Assembly: GCA_018813805.1 (NCBI GenBank)
Contig: JAHJAP010000015.1
Span: 1 to 15,023, forward strand
Length of the DNA stretch: 15,023 bases
Origin: Patescibacteria group bacterium
GTDB lineage: Bacteria; Patescibacteriota; Patescibacteriia; Patescibacteriales; GWC2-42-12
Reading direction: 5' to 3'
The notes below the pieces were generated by a model. The model was not told the origin of the DNA, ran no database searches, and saw nothing but the letters and a program-made list of their open reading frames with translations. This document shows, piece by piece, positions 1-5,700 of the stretch (its first letter is position 1; each line of letters starts with the position of its first letter). Made by a program: the position numbers and the translations under genes.

Positions 1-105
1 ATGCAAAATCCCAAAGTGGTAGAGCTTCGCTGGATAGAAAAATGGGACGGAAAAACACCAACTTATTGGGGGGGAGCCAGTCCGTTTATTGGAATAAGTA
101 AATAG
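1..105 (+). CDS. 3' end of a gene, possibly SPFH/prohibitin-like (partial)
   Basis: An open frame runs from the first base to a TAG at 103-105, giving 34 residues. The ATG at base 1 is probably an internal methionine, because the window edge cuts the gene. The tail, with WIEKWDGKTPTYWGG followed by SPFIGI, resembles from memory the C-terminus of bacterial prohibitin-family (SPFH) membrane-scaffold proteins, which often end in a KWDGKLP-type motif and PFI. That resemblance is the only basis for the name; no membrane segment or SPFH domain is inside the window. It could instead be another protein with a similar tail. No clear terminator follows. Confidence 0.4.
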   Translation: MQNPKVVELRWIEKWDGKTPTYWGGASPFIGISK

Positions 106-173
106 AACAACTTTTCTCTGAATCTGCTGTTAAGAGTATGCTGTCAAAGAAAAACTTGAAATTGTCAAAGAAC

Positions 174-239
174 GCGGCGAGCCCGCTTGCGGGCGAGCCG
201 CAAATTACGGGGGCTTCTTCTCGCCGCCGAAGGCGGCGA
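174..239. repeat. Pair of GC-rich hairpins in the spacer before the methyltransferase
   Basis: The 106-312 spacer has no supported gene. It holds two strikingly GC-rich inverted repeats in an otherwise AT-rich window. The first (174-201) has outer arms GCGGC/GCCGC, a GA on each side, and a perfect inner stem GCCCGC-TT-GCGGGC. The second (221-239) is a perfect 8-bp stem TCGCCGCC-GAA-GGCGGCGA. Neither is followed by a T-tract on either strand, so they are not typical intrinsic terminators. They look like a dispersed palindromic repeat, possibly marking the 3' region of the upstream gene. Function is unknown. Confidence 0.6.
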
Positions 240-312
240 AAAATGTTCAAACTAATTTCAATATACGCAGCCAATATTGAAAAGTTAAAAATAAAAAATT
301 ATCAAAAAAATT

Positions 313-825
313 ATGGTCACAATGCTTGCTATTTTTATTTTTATATTTTTACTCACTTTTGTATATGCTGGTATAAGAGGCGCGCCGTGGGTGCCAACAA
401 AAAAGAAAGATATTGAACGTTTTTTAAAATTAGCTAAAATTATTCCTAATCAAAAAATATATGATCTTGGCTGTGGTGATGGAAGGCTTATTTGCGCTGC
501 TGCAAAAGTTGGCGCAGAAGCGCAAGGCTTTGAGATTTCATTATTTCCATACCTTCTTGCGAATATTTACCGTATATTTCAAAAAAATAAATCAAAAATT
601 AAAATTTCATACAAAGACTTTTGGTATGCAAACTTAAACAATGCTGATATTGTTTATTTTTTTCTAATGCCAAAAATTTATCCAAAATTAAAACAAAAAC
701 TAGAAAAAGAACTAAAACATGGAGCAAAAGTAATTACATATGTATGGCCAATTAAAGAATGGACTCCGATCAAGGTTGATGTAGTAAAAGGCTATCCAAA
801 CCTTTATCTTTATCAACGATATTGA
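313..825 (+). CDS. Membrane-anchored class I SAM-dependent methyltransferase, FAM173-like
   Basis: This 170-residue protein begins with a hydrophobic segment (about residues 4-20), then GAPWVPT (23-29) and the SAM-binding motif I DLGCGDGR at 51-58. An N-terminal membrane anchor, a short 'P-x-x-P/T' stretch and a D-x-G-x-G-DGR motif resemble the FAM173/ATPSCKMT type of small methyltransferases, whose studied eukaryotic members methylate lysines. The substrate here cannot be read from the sequence. The acidic end of the second strand (GFEIS, about 72-76) would hold the SAM ribose. The start at 313 is followed by another ATG at 322, and neither has a Shine-Dalgarno site. The stop is TGA, evidence for the standard code. 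It stands alone between repeat-rich spacers. Confidence 0.75.
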   Translation: MVTMLAIFIFIFLLTFVYAGIRGAPWVPTKKKDIERFLKLAKIIPNQKIYDLGCGDGRLICAAAKVGAEAQGFEISLFPYLLANIYRIFQKNKSKIKISYKDFWYANLNNADIVYFFLMPKIYPKLKQKLEKELKHGAKVITYVWPIKEWTPIKVDVVKGYPNLYLYQRY

Positions 826-826
826 G

Positions 827-842
827 CGTGTCGCCAAATAAT
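827..842 (+). repeat. Degenerate tip of the GGGTCTGTCGCC element
   Basis: Two bases after the methyltransferase stop, TGTCGCCAAATA (829-840) repeats exactly the left tip of the adjacent 161-bp element (905-916), including its A variant where the other copies have G. The outer GGGTC is degraded to GAGCG. No matching right end is visible, so this is probably a broken or partial copy. Between it and the next element (843-899) I see only a weak inverted repeat, CCTAACT with AATTAGG. Confidence 0.5.
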
Positions 843-899
843 CCAACCTAACTAACAAAAAAACGATCGCCAGGTCGTGAATTAGGAAATATGCTTGAC

Positions 900-1060
900 G
901 GGTCTGTCGCCAAATACCATATTCGGTATAAAATTCCAAATTTTTGTAAATTTTTTTAAAAACTTTTTCGCTAATATAACCATATTCCCTCAAAACTTTT
1001 TAAAAAAATTTCCTAAAAATTTGGAATTTTCTACTCAAAAGAGTATTCGGCGACAGACCC
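900..1060 (+). mobile_element. 161-bp MITE-like inverted-repeat element, copy 1
   Basis: The element starts GGGTCTGTCGCC and ends GGCGACAGACCC, an inverted terminal repeat. It is flanked on both sides by TTGAC (895-899 and 1061-1065), a candidate 5-bp target duplication. The interior is also an imperfect palindrome. AAAATTCCAAATTTTT on the left is mirrored by the complement of AAAAATTTGGAATTTT on the right, and the centre is AATAT-AACC-ATATT at 973-986, the exact midpoint. It has no coding capacity. The same 161-bp unit, with about eight mismatches by eye, recurs in opposite orientation at 14846-15006. It fills most of the 317-bp gap between the methyltransferase and secE. It may be mobilised in trans by a transposase that is not in this window. 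Confidence 0.85.
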
Positions 1061-1087
1061 TTGACAGTTATTTGTATATTGTATAAT
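1061..1087 (+). promoter_or_regulatory. Likely sigma70-type promoter of secE-nusG-rplK-rplA
   Basis: A consensus -35 TTGACA (1061-1066) is followed by TATAAT at 1082-1087 with a 15-bp spacer; TAATAT at 1084-1089 would give 17 bp. Both hexamers are near perfect, and the first gene of the operon begins at 1143. The first five bases of the -35 box are also the right-hand target duplication of the upstream 161-bp element. Confidence 0.65.
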
Positions 1088-1103
1088 ATATAAGTATAAA
1101 ATC

Positions 1104-1129
1104 AAAACGCCAAACAAGGCTGTTTTTTT
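1104..1129 (+). promoter_or_regulatory. Terminator-like hairpin in the secE leader (possible attenuator)
   Basis: Between the promoter and secE, AAAACGCC (1104-1111) can pair with GGC-T-GTTTT (1118-1126, one bulged T) around an AAACAA loop. The run of seven T ends at 1129. The shape is that of a weak intrinsic terminator inside the leader, which could act as an attenuator. Only three G-C pairs plus one more C-G support the stem, so it may be chance in AT-rich sequence. Confidence 0.3.
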
Positions 1130-1142
1130 AATAGAACTAATT

Positions 1143-1328
1143 ATGAATAAACTTACGAATTACATTAAAGCATCAATGGAAGAAATGAAAAAAGTTACTT
1201 GGCCAAGCAAAAAAGAAACTTATAGTTATACTACATTGGTTATTGGCATTAGTTTGAGTGTTGCTGCTTTTTTAGGTATATTGGATTTTATTTTTAACAC
1301 AAGCATAAAATTTATTATCAATAAATAA
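1143..1328 (+). CDS. secE: Preprotein translocase subunit SecE
   Basis: This 61-residue protein has the short single-membrane-span form of SecE found in most bacteria. It forms the SecYEG protein-export channel in the cytoplasmic membrane. The amphipathic cytoplasmic helix carries the family motif MEEMKKVTWPSKKE (12-25), followed by one membrane span (about 30-53). The start has no Shine-Dalgarno site but is the only ATG that keeps the family length. nusG follows after 12 bp, the classic secE-nusG-rplK-rplA order. Expression is probably driven by the TTGACA/TATAAT promoter at 1061-1087. Confidence 0.95.
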   Translation: MNKLTNYIKASMEEMKKVTWPSKKETYSYTTLVIGISLSVAAFLGILDFIFNTSIKFIINK

Positions 1329-1340
1329 TTTTGACTTAAT

Positions 1341-1886
1341 ATGGCAAAACAAATATTAAATCAAGGGCGCCGTTGGTATGTTCTTCACACCTATTCTGGT
1401 TATGAGGAAAATGTTGCGCAAAATTTAAAACAAAGAATTGAATCAATGGACATGGAGAATAAAATCTATAATATTCTTATTCCAACGGAAAAAAAAATTA
1501 AAATAAAAAATGGCAAAAGAAAAGTTTTTGAAGAAAAAATATTTCCTGGTTATGTGTTAGTAGAAATGGTTGTTACTGATGACTCTTGGTATGTTGTAAG
1601 AAATACGCCAAATGTTACAGGTTTTATTGGTACTGGCACTATTCCTACGCCAATTAGCGAACAAGAAATAAAAAATTTACAAAAACGCATAGGCGTAAAA
1701 GAACCAAAATTCAAAATTGATGTTTCTGTTAATTCTCCTATTAGAATTATTGATGGTCCATTTAAAAACCTTGAAGGAAAAGTTATTGACATAGACGAAG
1801 CTAAGGGTAAAATAAAAATTGCTGTTTTCATGTTTGGTCGTGAAACTTTAGTAGAGTTAGACTTTTTACAAATTAAAAAAATATAA
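1341..1886 (+). CDS. nusG: Transcription elongation/antitermination factor NusG
   Basis: This 181-residue protein has the normal NusG length. The N-terminal NGN domain (about 10-118) binds RNA polymerase. It opens with [17 protein letters not shown] and contains [13 protein letters not shown], both hallmarks of the family. A C-terminal KOW domain (about 126-160, [14 protein letters not shown]) contacts Rho or ribosomal protein S10. It lies 12 bp after secE and just ahead of rplK in the usual transcription-translation cluster. Nothing looks altered. Confidence 0.96.
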   Translation: MAKQILNQGRRWYVLHTYSGYEENVAQNLKQRIESMDMENKIYNILIPTEKKIKIKNGKRKVFEEKIFPGYVLVEMVVTDDSWYVVRNTPNVTGFIGTGTIPTPISEQEIKNLQKRIGVKEPKFKIDVSVNSPIRIIDGPFKNLEGKVIDIDEAKGKIKIAVFMFGRETLVELDFLQIKKI

Positions 1887-1909
1887 TCTTGCAAATTAAA
1901 TTAATTTTT

Positions 1910-2335
1910 ATGGCTAAAAAAATACAGGCTAAAATTAAACTACAAATACCAGCTGGGCAAGCTACGCCTGCCCCTCCTGTTGGACCTGCCTTAGGTCAAC
2001 GTGGCTTGAGTGTTCAAGAATTTTGCATGAAATTTAATGAAATGACTCGCGACAAGATGGGTGATATTATTCCAGTAGAAATTTTTGTTTACGCTGATAG
2101 AACTTACACATTTATTACTAAAACCTCGCCTGCCTCAGAGTTAATTAAAAAATACGCTAAAATATCCAAAGGATCTAGCAAGGCTGCCGTGGAAAAAGTT
2201 GGTTCAATTACTGAAAGTCAATTAAAAGAAATCGCTCAAATAAAAATGCCTGATTTAAATGCTAATGATATAGAAGCTGCTATGAAAATAATTGCTGGCA
2301 CAGCCAGGCAAATGGGGGTGGAAATTACAAAGTAA
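1910..2335 (+). CDS. rplK: Large ribosomal subunit protein L11
   Basis: This protein has 141 residues, the standard L11 length, starting at the ATG of MAKKIQ. The signature [19 protein letters not shown] lies near residues 15-34, in the N-terminal domain that binds factors and thiostrepton-type antibiotics. The C-terminal RNA-binding domain ends in [12 protein letters not shown]11 binds the GTPase-associated centre of 23S rRNA. An upstream in-frame TTG at 1889 would add seven residues foreign to the family, so I use 1910. rplA follows after 83 bp of repeat-rich spacer. Confidence 0.96.
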   Translation: MAKKIQAKIKLQIPAGQATPAPPVGPALGQRGLSVQEFCMKFNEMTRDKMGDIIPVEIFVYADRTYTFITKTSPASELIKKYAKISKGSSKAAVEKVGSITESQLKEIAQIKMPDLNANDIEAAMKIIAGTARQMGVEITK

Positions 2336-2414
2336 AAAGTCCATAAAGTCCATAAAGTCAAAAGTAAAAAATTAAAATAAAAAAATCTAACAGCTAAAAC
2401 CTAACAGCTATTTA
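2336..2414 (+). repeat. Short tandem repeats in the rplK-rplA spacer
   Basis: The 83-bp spacer is built of small repeats. The 9-bp unit AAAGTCCAT occurs twice (2336-2353), followed by AAAGTCAAAAGT. A 14-bp unit CTAACAGCTAAAAC (2387-2400) is followed by CTAACAGCTATTTA (2401-2414). The 21 bases at 2345-2365 recur exactly on the opposite strand inside miaB (9875-9895). No hairpin or terminator is evident. Confidence 0.7.
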
Positions 2415-2418
2415 ATTT

Positions 2419-3093
2419 ATGACAAAAAAAATTGAATCAACAATAGGTCTTGATAAAACAAAAGTCTATCCAATTGAAGAAGCTATTGAATTAACTAAAA
2501 AATTAGCTAAAACTAAATTTGACGCTTCAGTAGAAGTTCATTTTCGGTTAGGCATTGATAGCAAAAAAGGCGAACAACAAATTAGAGCAACCGTTGTTCT
2601 TCCTTATGGTACAGGCAAAACAATTAAAATCGCCGCCTTTGTTACTCCTGAGCACGAAAAAGAAGTTAAGCAAGCTGGAGCTGATTATGTTGGCGGAGAT
2701 GAGTTAATTGCAGAAATTAAAAAAACAGAAAAAACTGATTTTCAAGTAGCTATTGCTGAACCATCTTTAATGAAAAATTTATCACAAATTGCTAAAATTT
2801 TAGGTACTCGCGGTTTAATGCCTTCCCCAAAAAACGATACTATTACCAATAATCCAGTAAAAACCGTTAATGAACTTAAAAAAGGTAAAGTAAGTTTTAA
2901 AAATGATGACACTGGCAATATTCATGTGGCTATTGGCAAAGTTTCTTTTGACAAACAACAATTAATAGAAAATTTTCAATCCCTACTTGCAGCAATAAAA
3001 AAAGCTAAACCAATTAGTTCCAAAGGAATTTATTTAAAAAATATTTCTTTAAGCTCATCAATGGGTCCTGGCATAAAAATTCAATTAAATTAA
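2419..3093 (+). CDS. rplA: Large ribosomal subunit protein L1
   Basis: This 224-residue protein matches bacterial L1 in length and order. Domain I begins with YPIEEAIELTKKLAKTKFDASVEVHFRLGID, and the RNA-binding signature GTRGLMPSPKN lies near residues 129-140. Domain II lies between the two halves of domain I, and the C-terminal strand ends SSSMGPGIKI. L1 forms the mobile stalk next to the ribosomal E site and in many bacteria represses its own operon by binding the mRNA. No L1 mRNA site could be recognised by eye here. The gene ends the secE operon, and the next gene starts 59 bp on. Confidence 0.96.
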   Translation: MTKKIESTIGLDKTKVYPIEEAIELTKKLAKTKFDASVEVHFRLGIDSKKGEQQIRATVVLPYGTGKTIKIAAFVTPEHEKEVKQAGADYVGGDELIAEIKKTEKTDFQVAIAEPSLMKNLSQIAKILGTRGLMPSPKNDTITNNPVKTVNELKKGKVSFKNDDTGNIHVAIGKVSFDKQQLIENFQSLLAAIKKAKPISSKGIYLKNISLSSSMGPGIKIQLN

Positions 3094-3152
3094 CAAATTT
3101 TTTTAATTTTGATAGAATAAAAAAACCAATTAATTTCTATTATTAAAATTAT

Positions 3153-3659
3153 ATGTCTGATAATACTACTTATACTCGCCCTTCATGGGATGAATATTTT
3201 TTAAAAATTATGGAAATAGTGGGTTCACGCAGTAGTTGTGATCGTGGTCGTTCTGGTTGTGTTATTGTTAAAGATAAAAGAATAATTTCCACAGGCTATG
3301 TTGGTTCTCCCATTAACACGCCTCATTGCGACGAAGTTGGTCATGAAATGCATACAATTATCAATCTTGACGGCACTAAATCAAAACATTGCATTAGAAC
3401 TACGCATGCCGAACAAAATGCCATTTGTCAAGCCGCGCGCTTTGGTATTGCGTTTGAAAATAGTACATTATATTGTAAAATGACTCCATGTTATGCTTGT
3501 GCCAAAATGATAATTAATGCTGGCATAAAACGCGTAGTTGCTGCTCAAGATTATCATACCGGAAAACGTAGCAAAGAAATTTTTGCTCAAGCTAACGTAC
3601 AATTTAACTTAATTAGTGATACAATGACAATTTATTCCGATCAAGACTTAATAAAATAA
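3153..3659 (+). CDS. Deoxycytidylate (dCMP) deaminase
   Basis: This 168-residue zinc enzyme of the cytidine deaminase superfamily converts dCMP to dUMP in the cytoplasm. The zinc site is visible as HAEQNAI (84-90; His and catalytic Glu) and PCYAC (112-116; two Cys ligands). The N-terminal SWDEYFLKIMEIVGSRSSCDR, with an additional Cys- and His-containing insert (TPHCDEVGHEMH), is typical of dCMP deaminases of the ComEB type. It begins a cluster in which the next three genes use or make dUMP/dTMP, and its stop is 1 bp from the next start. A weak promoter candidate (TTGATA near 3109, TAATTT near 3131) lies upstream. The specificity for dCMP rather than other cytosine nucleotides rests on family resemblance and context. 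Confidence 0.88.
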   Translation: MSDNTTYTRPSWDEYFLKIMEIVGSRSSCDRGRSGCVIVKDKRIISTGYVGSPINTPHCDEVGHEMHTIINLDGTKSKHCIRTTHAEQNAICQAARFGIAFENSTLYCKMTPCYACAKMIINAGIKRVVAAQDYHTGKRSKEIFAQANVQFNLISDTMTIYSDQDLIK

Positions 3660-3660
3660 A

Positions 3661-4995
3661 ATGGAAAATCAAAATTCAAATAAAATTTTAACTGACATTT
3701 TTTTATTTGACGAATTCAGCCCCGAAGACAATGCTATGTTGCAAGCGCTTTATTCTAGAAGTCCAAAAAGCGTAACTGAACATGTTGAAAAAGTTAAACA
3801 AAATGGTTCTGGAAAATTTATGGAACAATATTATGTTGGCTATGGTCATGCTTCTATTGCTGATTGTGGTTCTTCTACTTTTTTTATAGAAAAACTAAGC
3901 ATTATTGCCGATAAAGCCATTCAAGATTGGCCTCTTTATTCTGGTCAAGAAACTAGCACTCGCTATGTTGATATGTCCAAACAACCAATTATTGATCCAC
4001 TTAATACTGCTGATTCAAAAACAATACTTCAATCATGGATGGATTTTTATATAAATTCACAAAATAGTGTAAAAGAACATCTAAGCAAAAAATACCCTCG
4101 TTGCCAAGATGAAGATGAAAAAATGTATTTAAAAGCCATTACCGCTAGAACTTTTGACATTATGCGTGGCTTTTTACCAGCAGGTATTACAACACAGTTA
4201 AGTTGGCATACTAATTTACGCCAAGCTCATGACAAATTAATTTTAATGAAACACAATCCCCTGCCAGAAATAAAAAACATTGCCGAAACAATGCTAATTA
4301 AATTAAAAGAAAAATATCAACACAGTTTTAGCCATGAAATTATTACAGAACAAGAAGATTATCGTGAATCAATTTGTCAAAAATATAATTTTTATAATCC
4401 AACAAAGCCATTACTAAAATTCTCCATGCGCACTAATATTTCTTTGAACGAACTTGAACAATATAATAATATTATTGCTAATCGTCCACTTAAAACTGGT
4501 TTACCTTATTTTTTAACAGAACTTGGAAATATTACTTTTGAATTTTTGCTTGATTATGGTTCTTTTCGCGACATTCAAAGACATCGCAACGGAGTTTGTC
4601 GCATACCACTTTTAACAACTAAACTTGGTTTTAATCAATGGTATTTGGATCAATTACCAGAAGATATTAAAAATAAAGCGCTAATTCTGATTGAACAACA
4701 AAAACAAGCGATAAAAAATTTAAATGCTACACAAGAAATTAGCCAATATTATATTTCACTTGGCTTTAATGTCGCTTGCAAAGCTTCATATGGTTTACCG
4801 GCGACAGTTTATGTTTTAGAACTTCGTTCAATGAAGTCAGTTCATCCAACATTACGTCAAATCGCGCATAAAATGTATCACGCTATGAAAGAAAAATTTC
4901 CAAATTTAAAAATGCACGCTGACTTAGAAAAAGATGATTGGGATGTACGCCGCGGTTTGCAGGATATTGAGATAGTTTCAAAAAATAATTTATGA
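3661..4995 (+). CDS. Tandem two-domain ThyX-like protein (flavin-dependent thymidylate synthase family)
   Basis: This 444-residue protein is about twice the usual ThyX length and appears to hold two Thy1-type domains. In the first, YGHASIAD (61-68), SGQETSTRY (94-102), RGFLPAG (169-175) and NLRQAHDKL (185-193) match successive ThyX blocks. In the second, QRHRNG (306-311), YGLPATVYV (377-385) and ELRSMKS (387-393) do so. The classic RHR-x-x-S-x-N-x-x-S-x-R-Y motif is split: domain 1 keeps the S-x-R-Y half without RHR, and domain 2 keeps RHR without S-x-R-Y. ThyX methylates dUMP to dTMP with FAD and methylenetetrahydrofolate. The neighbours (dCMP deaminase, kinases, dUTPase) support that role here. 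It overlaps the next gene by ATGA. Whether it is catalytically a ThyX is inferred. Confidence 0.75.
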   Translation: MENQNSNKILTDIFLFDEFSPEDNAMLQALYSRSPKSVTEHVEKVKQNGSGKFMEQYYVGYGHASIADCGSSTFFIEKLSIIADKAIQDWPLYSGQETSTRYVDMSKQPIIDPLNTADSKTILQSWMDFYINSQNSVKEHLSKKYPRCQDEDEKMYLKAITARTFDIMRGFLPAGITTQLSWHTNLRQAHDKLILMKHNPLPEIKNIAETMLIKLKEKYQHSFSHEIITEQEDYRESICQKYNFYNPTKPLLKFSMRTNISLNELEQYNNIIANRPLKTGLPYFLTELGNITFEFLLDYGSFRDIQRHRNGVCRIPLLTTKLGFNQWYLDQLPEDIKNKALILIEQQKQAIKNLNATQEISQYYISLGFNVACKASYGLPATVYVLELRSMKSVHPTLRQIAHKMYHAMKEKFPNLKMHADLEKDDWDVRRGLQDIEIVSKNNL

Positions 4996-5549
4996 AAACC
5001 AATAAAAAAATTATAATCGGTTTAACAGGAGAAATTTGCTCTGGCAAGGGCATAATTGCCAAATATTTAACAGATAGATATAATGCTAGTTCTTATCGTT
5101 TTTCAAGTATGTTAAGAGATGTATTGGCTCGCTTGCACTTACCTATTTCTAGAAAAAATATGCAATTAATTTCCACTGTTATTCGACAATATTTTAGCCA
5201 AGACATAATGGCTAAGGTAATTACTAAAGATGTTAAAAATAGTAAAGAAAATATTATTGTTGTTGACGGGATACGACGCATGTCTGATATTAAATATCTT
5301 AAAACAATAAATAATTTTAAATTAATTCGCATTATAGCTGATCCAAAGACAAGATATAAAAGATTAATTATTAGAAAAGAAAATAAAGGAGATGAAAATA
5401 AAACTTATGAAGAATTTTTAGAAGATCATAAAAAAGAAGCTGAAGCTGAGGTATTAATAATTATGTCAAAAGCTAACTTGGAAATAAATAATAATAGTAG
5501 TTTAGAAAATTTATATAAACAAGTTGACCAAATTATATTAAACAGTTAA
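4992..5549 (+). CDS. P-loop (deoxy)nucleotide kinase-like protein
   Basis: This 185-residue protein has a Walker A loop GLTGEICSGKG (10-20), a second acidic/arginine block VVDGIRRMSD (90-99) and an arginine/lysine-rich lid RYKRLIIRKE (121-130). This is the layout of the nucleoside-monophosphate kinase / dephospho-CoA kinase-like group. It overlaps the ThyX-like gene by 4 bp (ATGA), implying translational coupling. The gene context suggests a deoxynucleoside monophosphate as substrate, but dephospho-CoA kinase-like activity cannot be excluded from the sequence. A separate thymidylate kinase lies just downstream, so dTMP itself is a less likely substrate. Confidence 0.65.
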   Translation: MKTNKKIIIGLTGEICSGKGIIAKYLTDRYNASSYRFSSMLRDVLARLHLPISRKNMQLISTVIRQYFSQDIMAKVITKDVKNSKENIIVVDGIRRMSDIKYLKTINNFKLIRIIADPKTRYKRLIIRKENKGDENKTYEEFLEDHKKEAEAEVLIIMSKANLEINNNSSLENLYKQVDQIILNS

Positions 5550-5570
5550 ATTATAAATAGGTTCAAATAA

Positions 5571-5607
5571 GGGTCTGTCGCCGAATACCGTATTCGGCGA
5601 CAGACCC
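5571..5607. mobile_element. 37-bp perfect palindrome, deletion form of the 161-bp element
   Basis: GGGTCTGTCGCCGAATAC, a single central C, and the exact complement in reverse give 18-bp arms with no mismatch. It is flanked by AATAA on both sides (5566-5570, 5608-5612). The sequence equals the left end of the 161-bp element up to GTATTCGG joined to the last ten bases of its right end (CGACAGACCC). It is the product expected from deletion between the two internal GTATTCGG copies. As RNA it would form a strong hairpin, but no T-tract follows. Confidence 0.8.
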
Positions 5608-5684
5608 AATAAAGGAGGGATGCTAAAATAGTATTCTTTTTTTATACAAATTTTATACTCGAAAGAGTATCCGGCGACAGACCC
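5608..5684 (+). repeat. Truncated right half of the GGGTCTGTCGCC element
   Basis: The right end ATACTC-GAAA-GAGTAT followed by CCGGCGACAGACCC (5655-5684) corresponds to the right end of copies 1 and 3, which also carry an ACTC-xxAA-GAG hairpin before the terminal repeat. No matching left half is present apart from the adjacent palindrome, so this is a truncated copy. Orientation is the same as copy 1. It ends 16 bp before the start of the kinase-dUTPase gene. GGAGGG at 5614-5619 directly precedes an ATG that runs only three codons, so I do not call a gene there. Confidence 0.65.
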
Positions 5685-5700
5685 ATAAACGCCAAAAAAT

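Noticed and set aside
138..416. A 92-codon open frame across the GC hairpins
   Set aside because: Its composition is dictated by the palindromes (a run of arginines), it overlaps the methyltransferase start, and it resembles no family I know.
895..1086. Open frame spanning the 161-bp element
   Set aside because: It follows the repeat's low-complexity AT sequence and lies inside a non-coding inverted-repeat element.
826..1142. tRNA gene (tRNA-Trp often precedes secE)
   Set aside because: No cloverleaf, T-loop GTTCGA or anticodon arm can be found; the gap is repeat plus promoter.
1889..1909. TTG start seven codons upstream for rplK
   Set aside because: L11 proteins begin at MAKK; the extra residues have no counterpart in the family.
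3094..3152. Intrinsic terminator after rplA
   Set aside because: Only an A/T-only stem with no GC pairs; not distinguishable from background.
5614..5630. GGAGGG followed by ATG, resembling a ribosome binding site
   Set aside because: The frame ends after three codons and the site lies in repeat debris.
5571..5684. CRISPR-like array from repeated palindromic tips
   Set aside because: There are only two tips with no regular spacers, and the element structure explains them.
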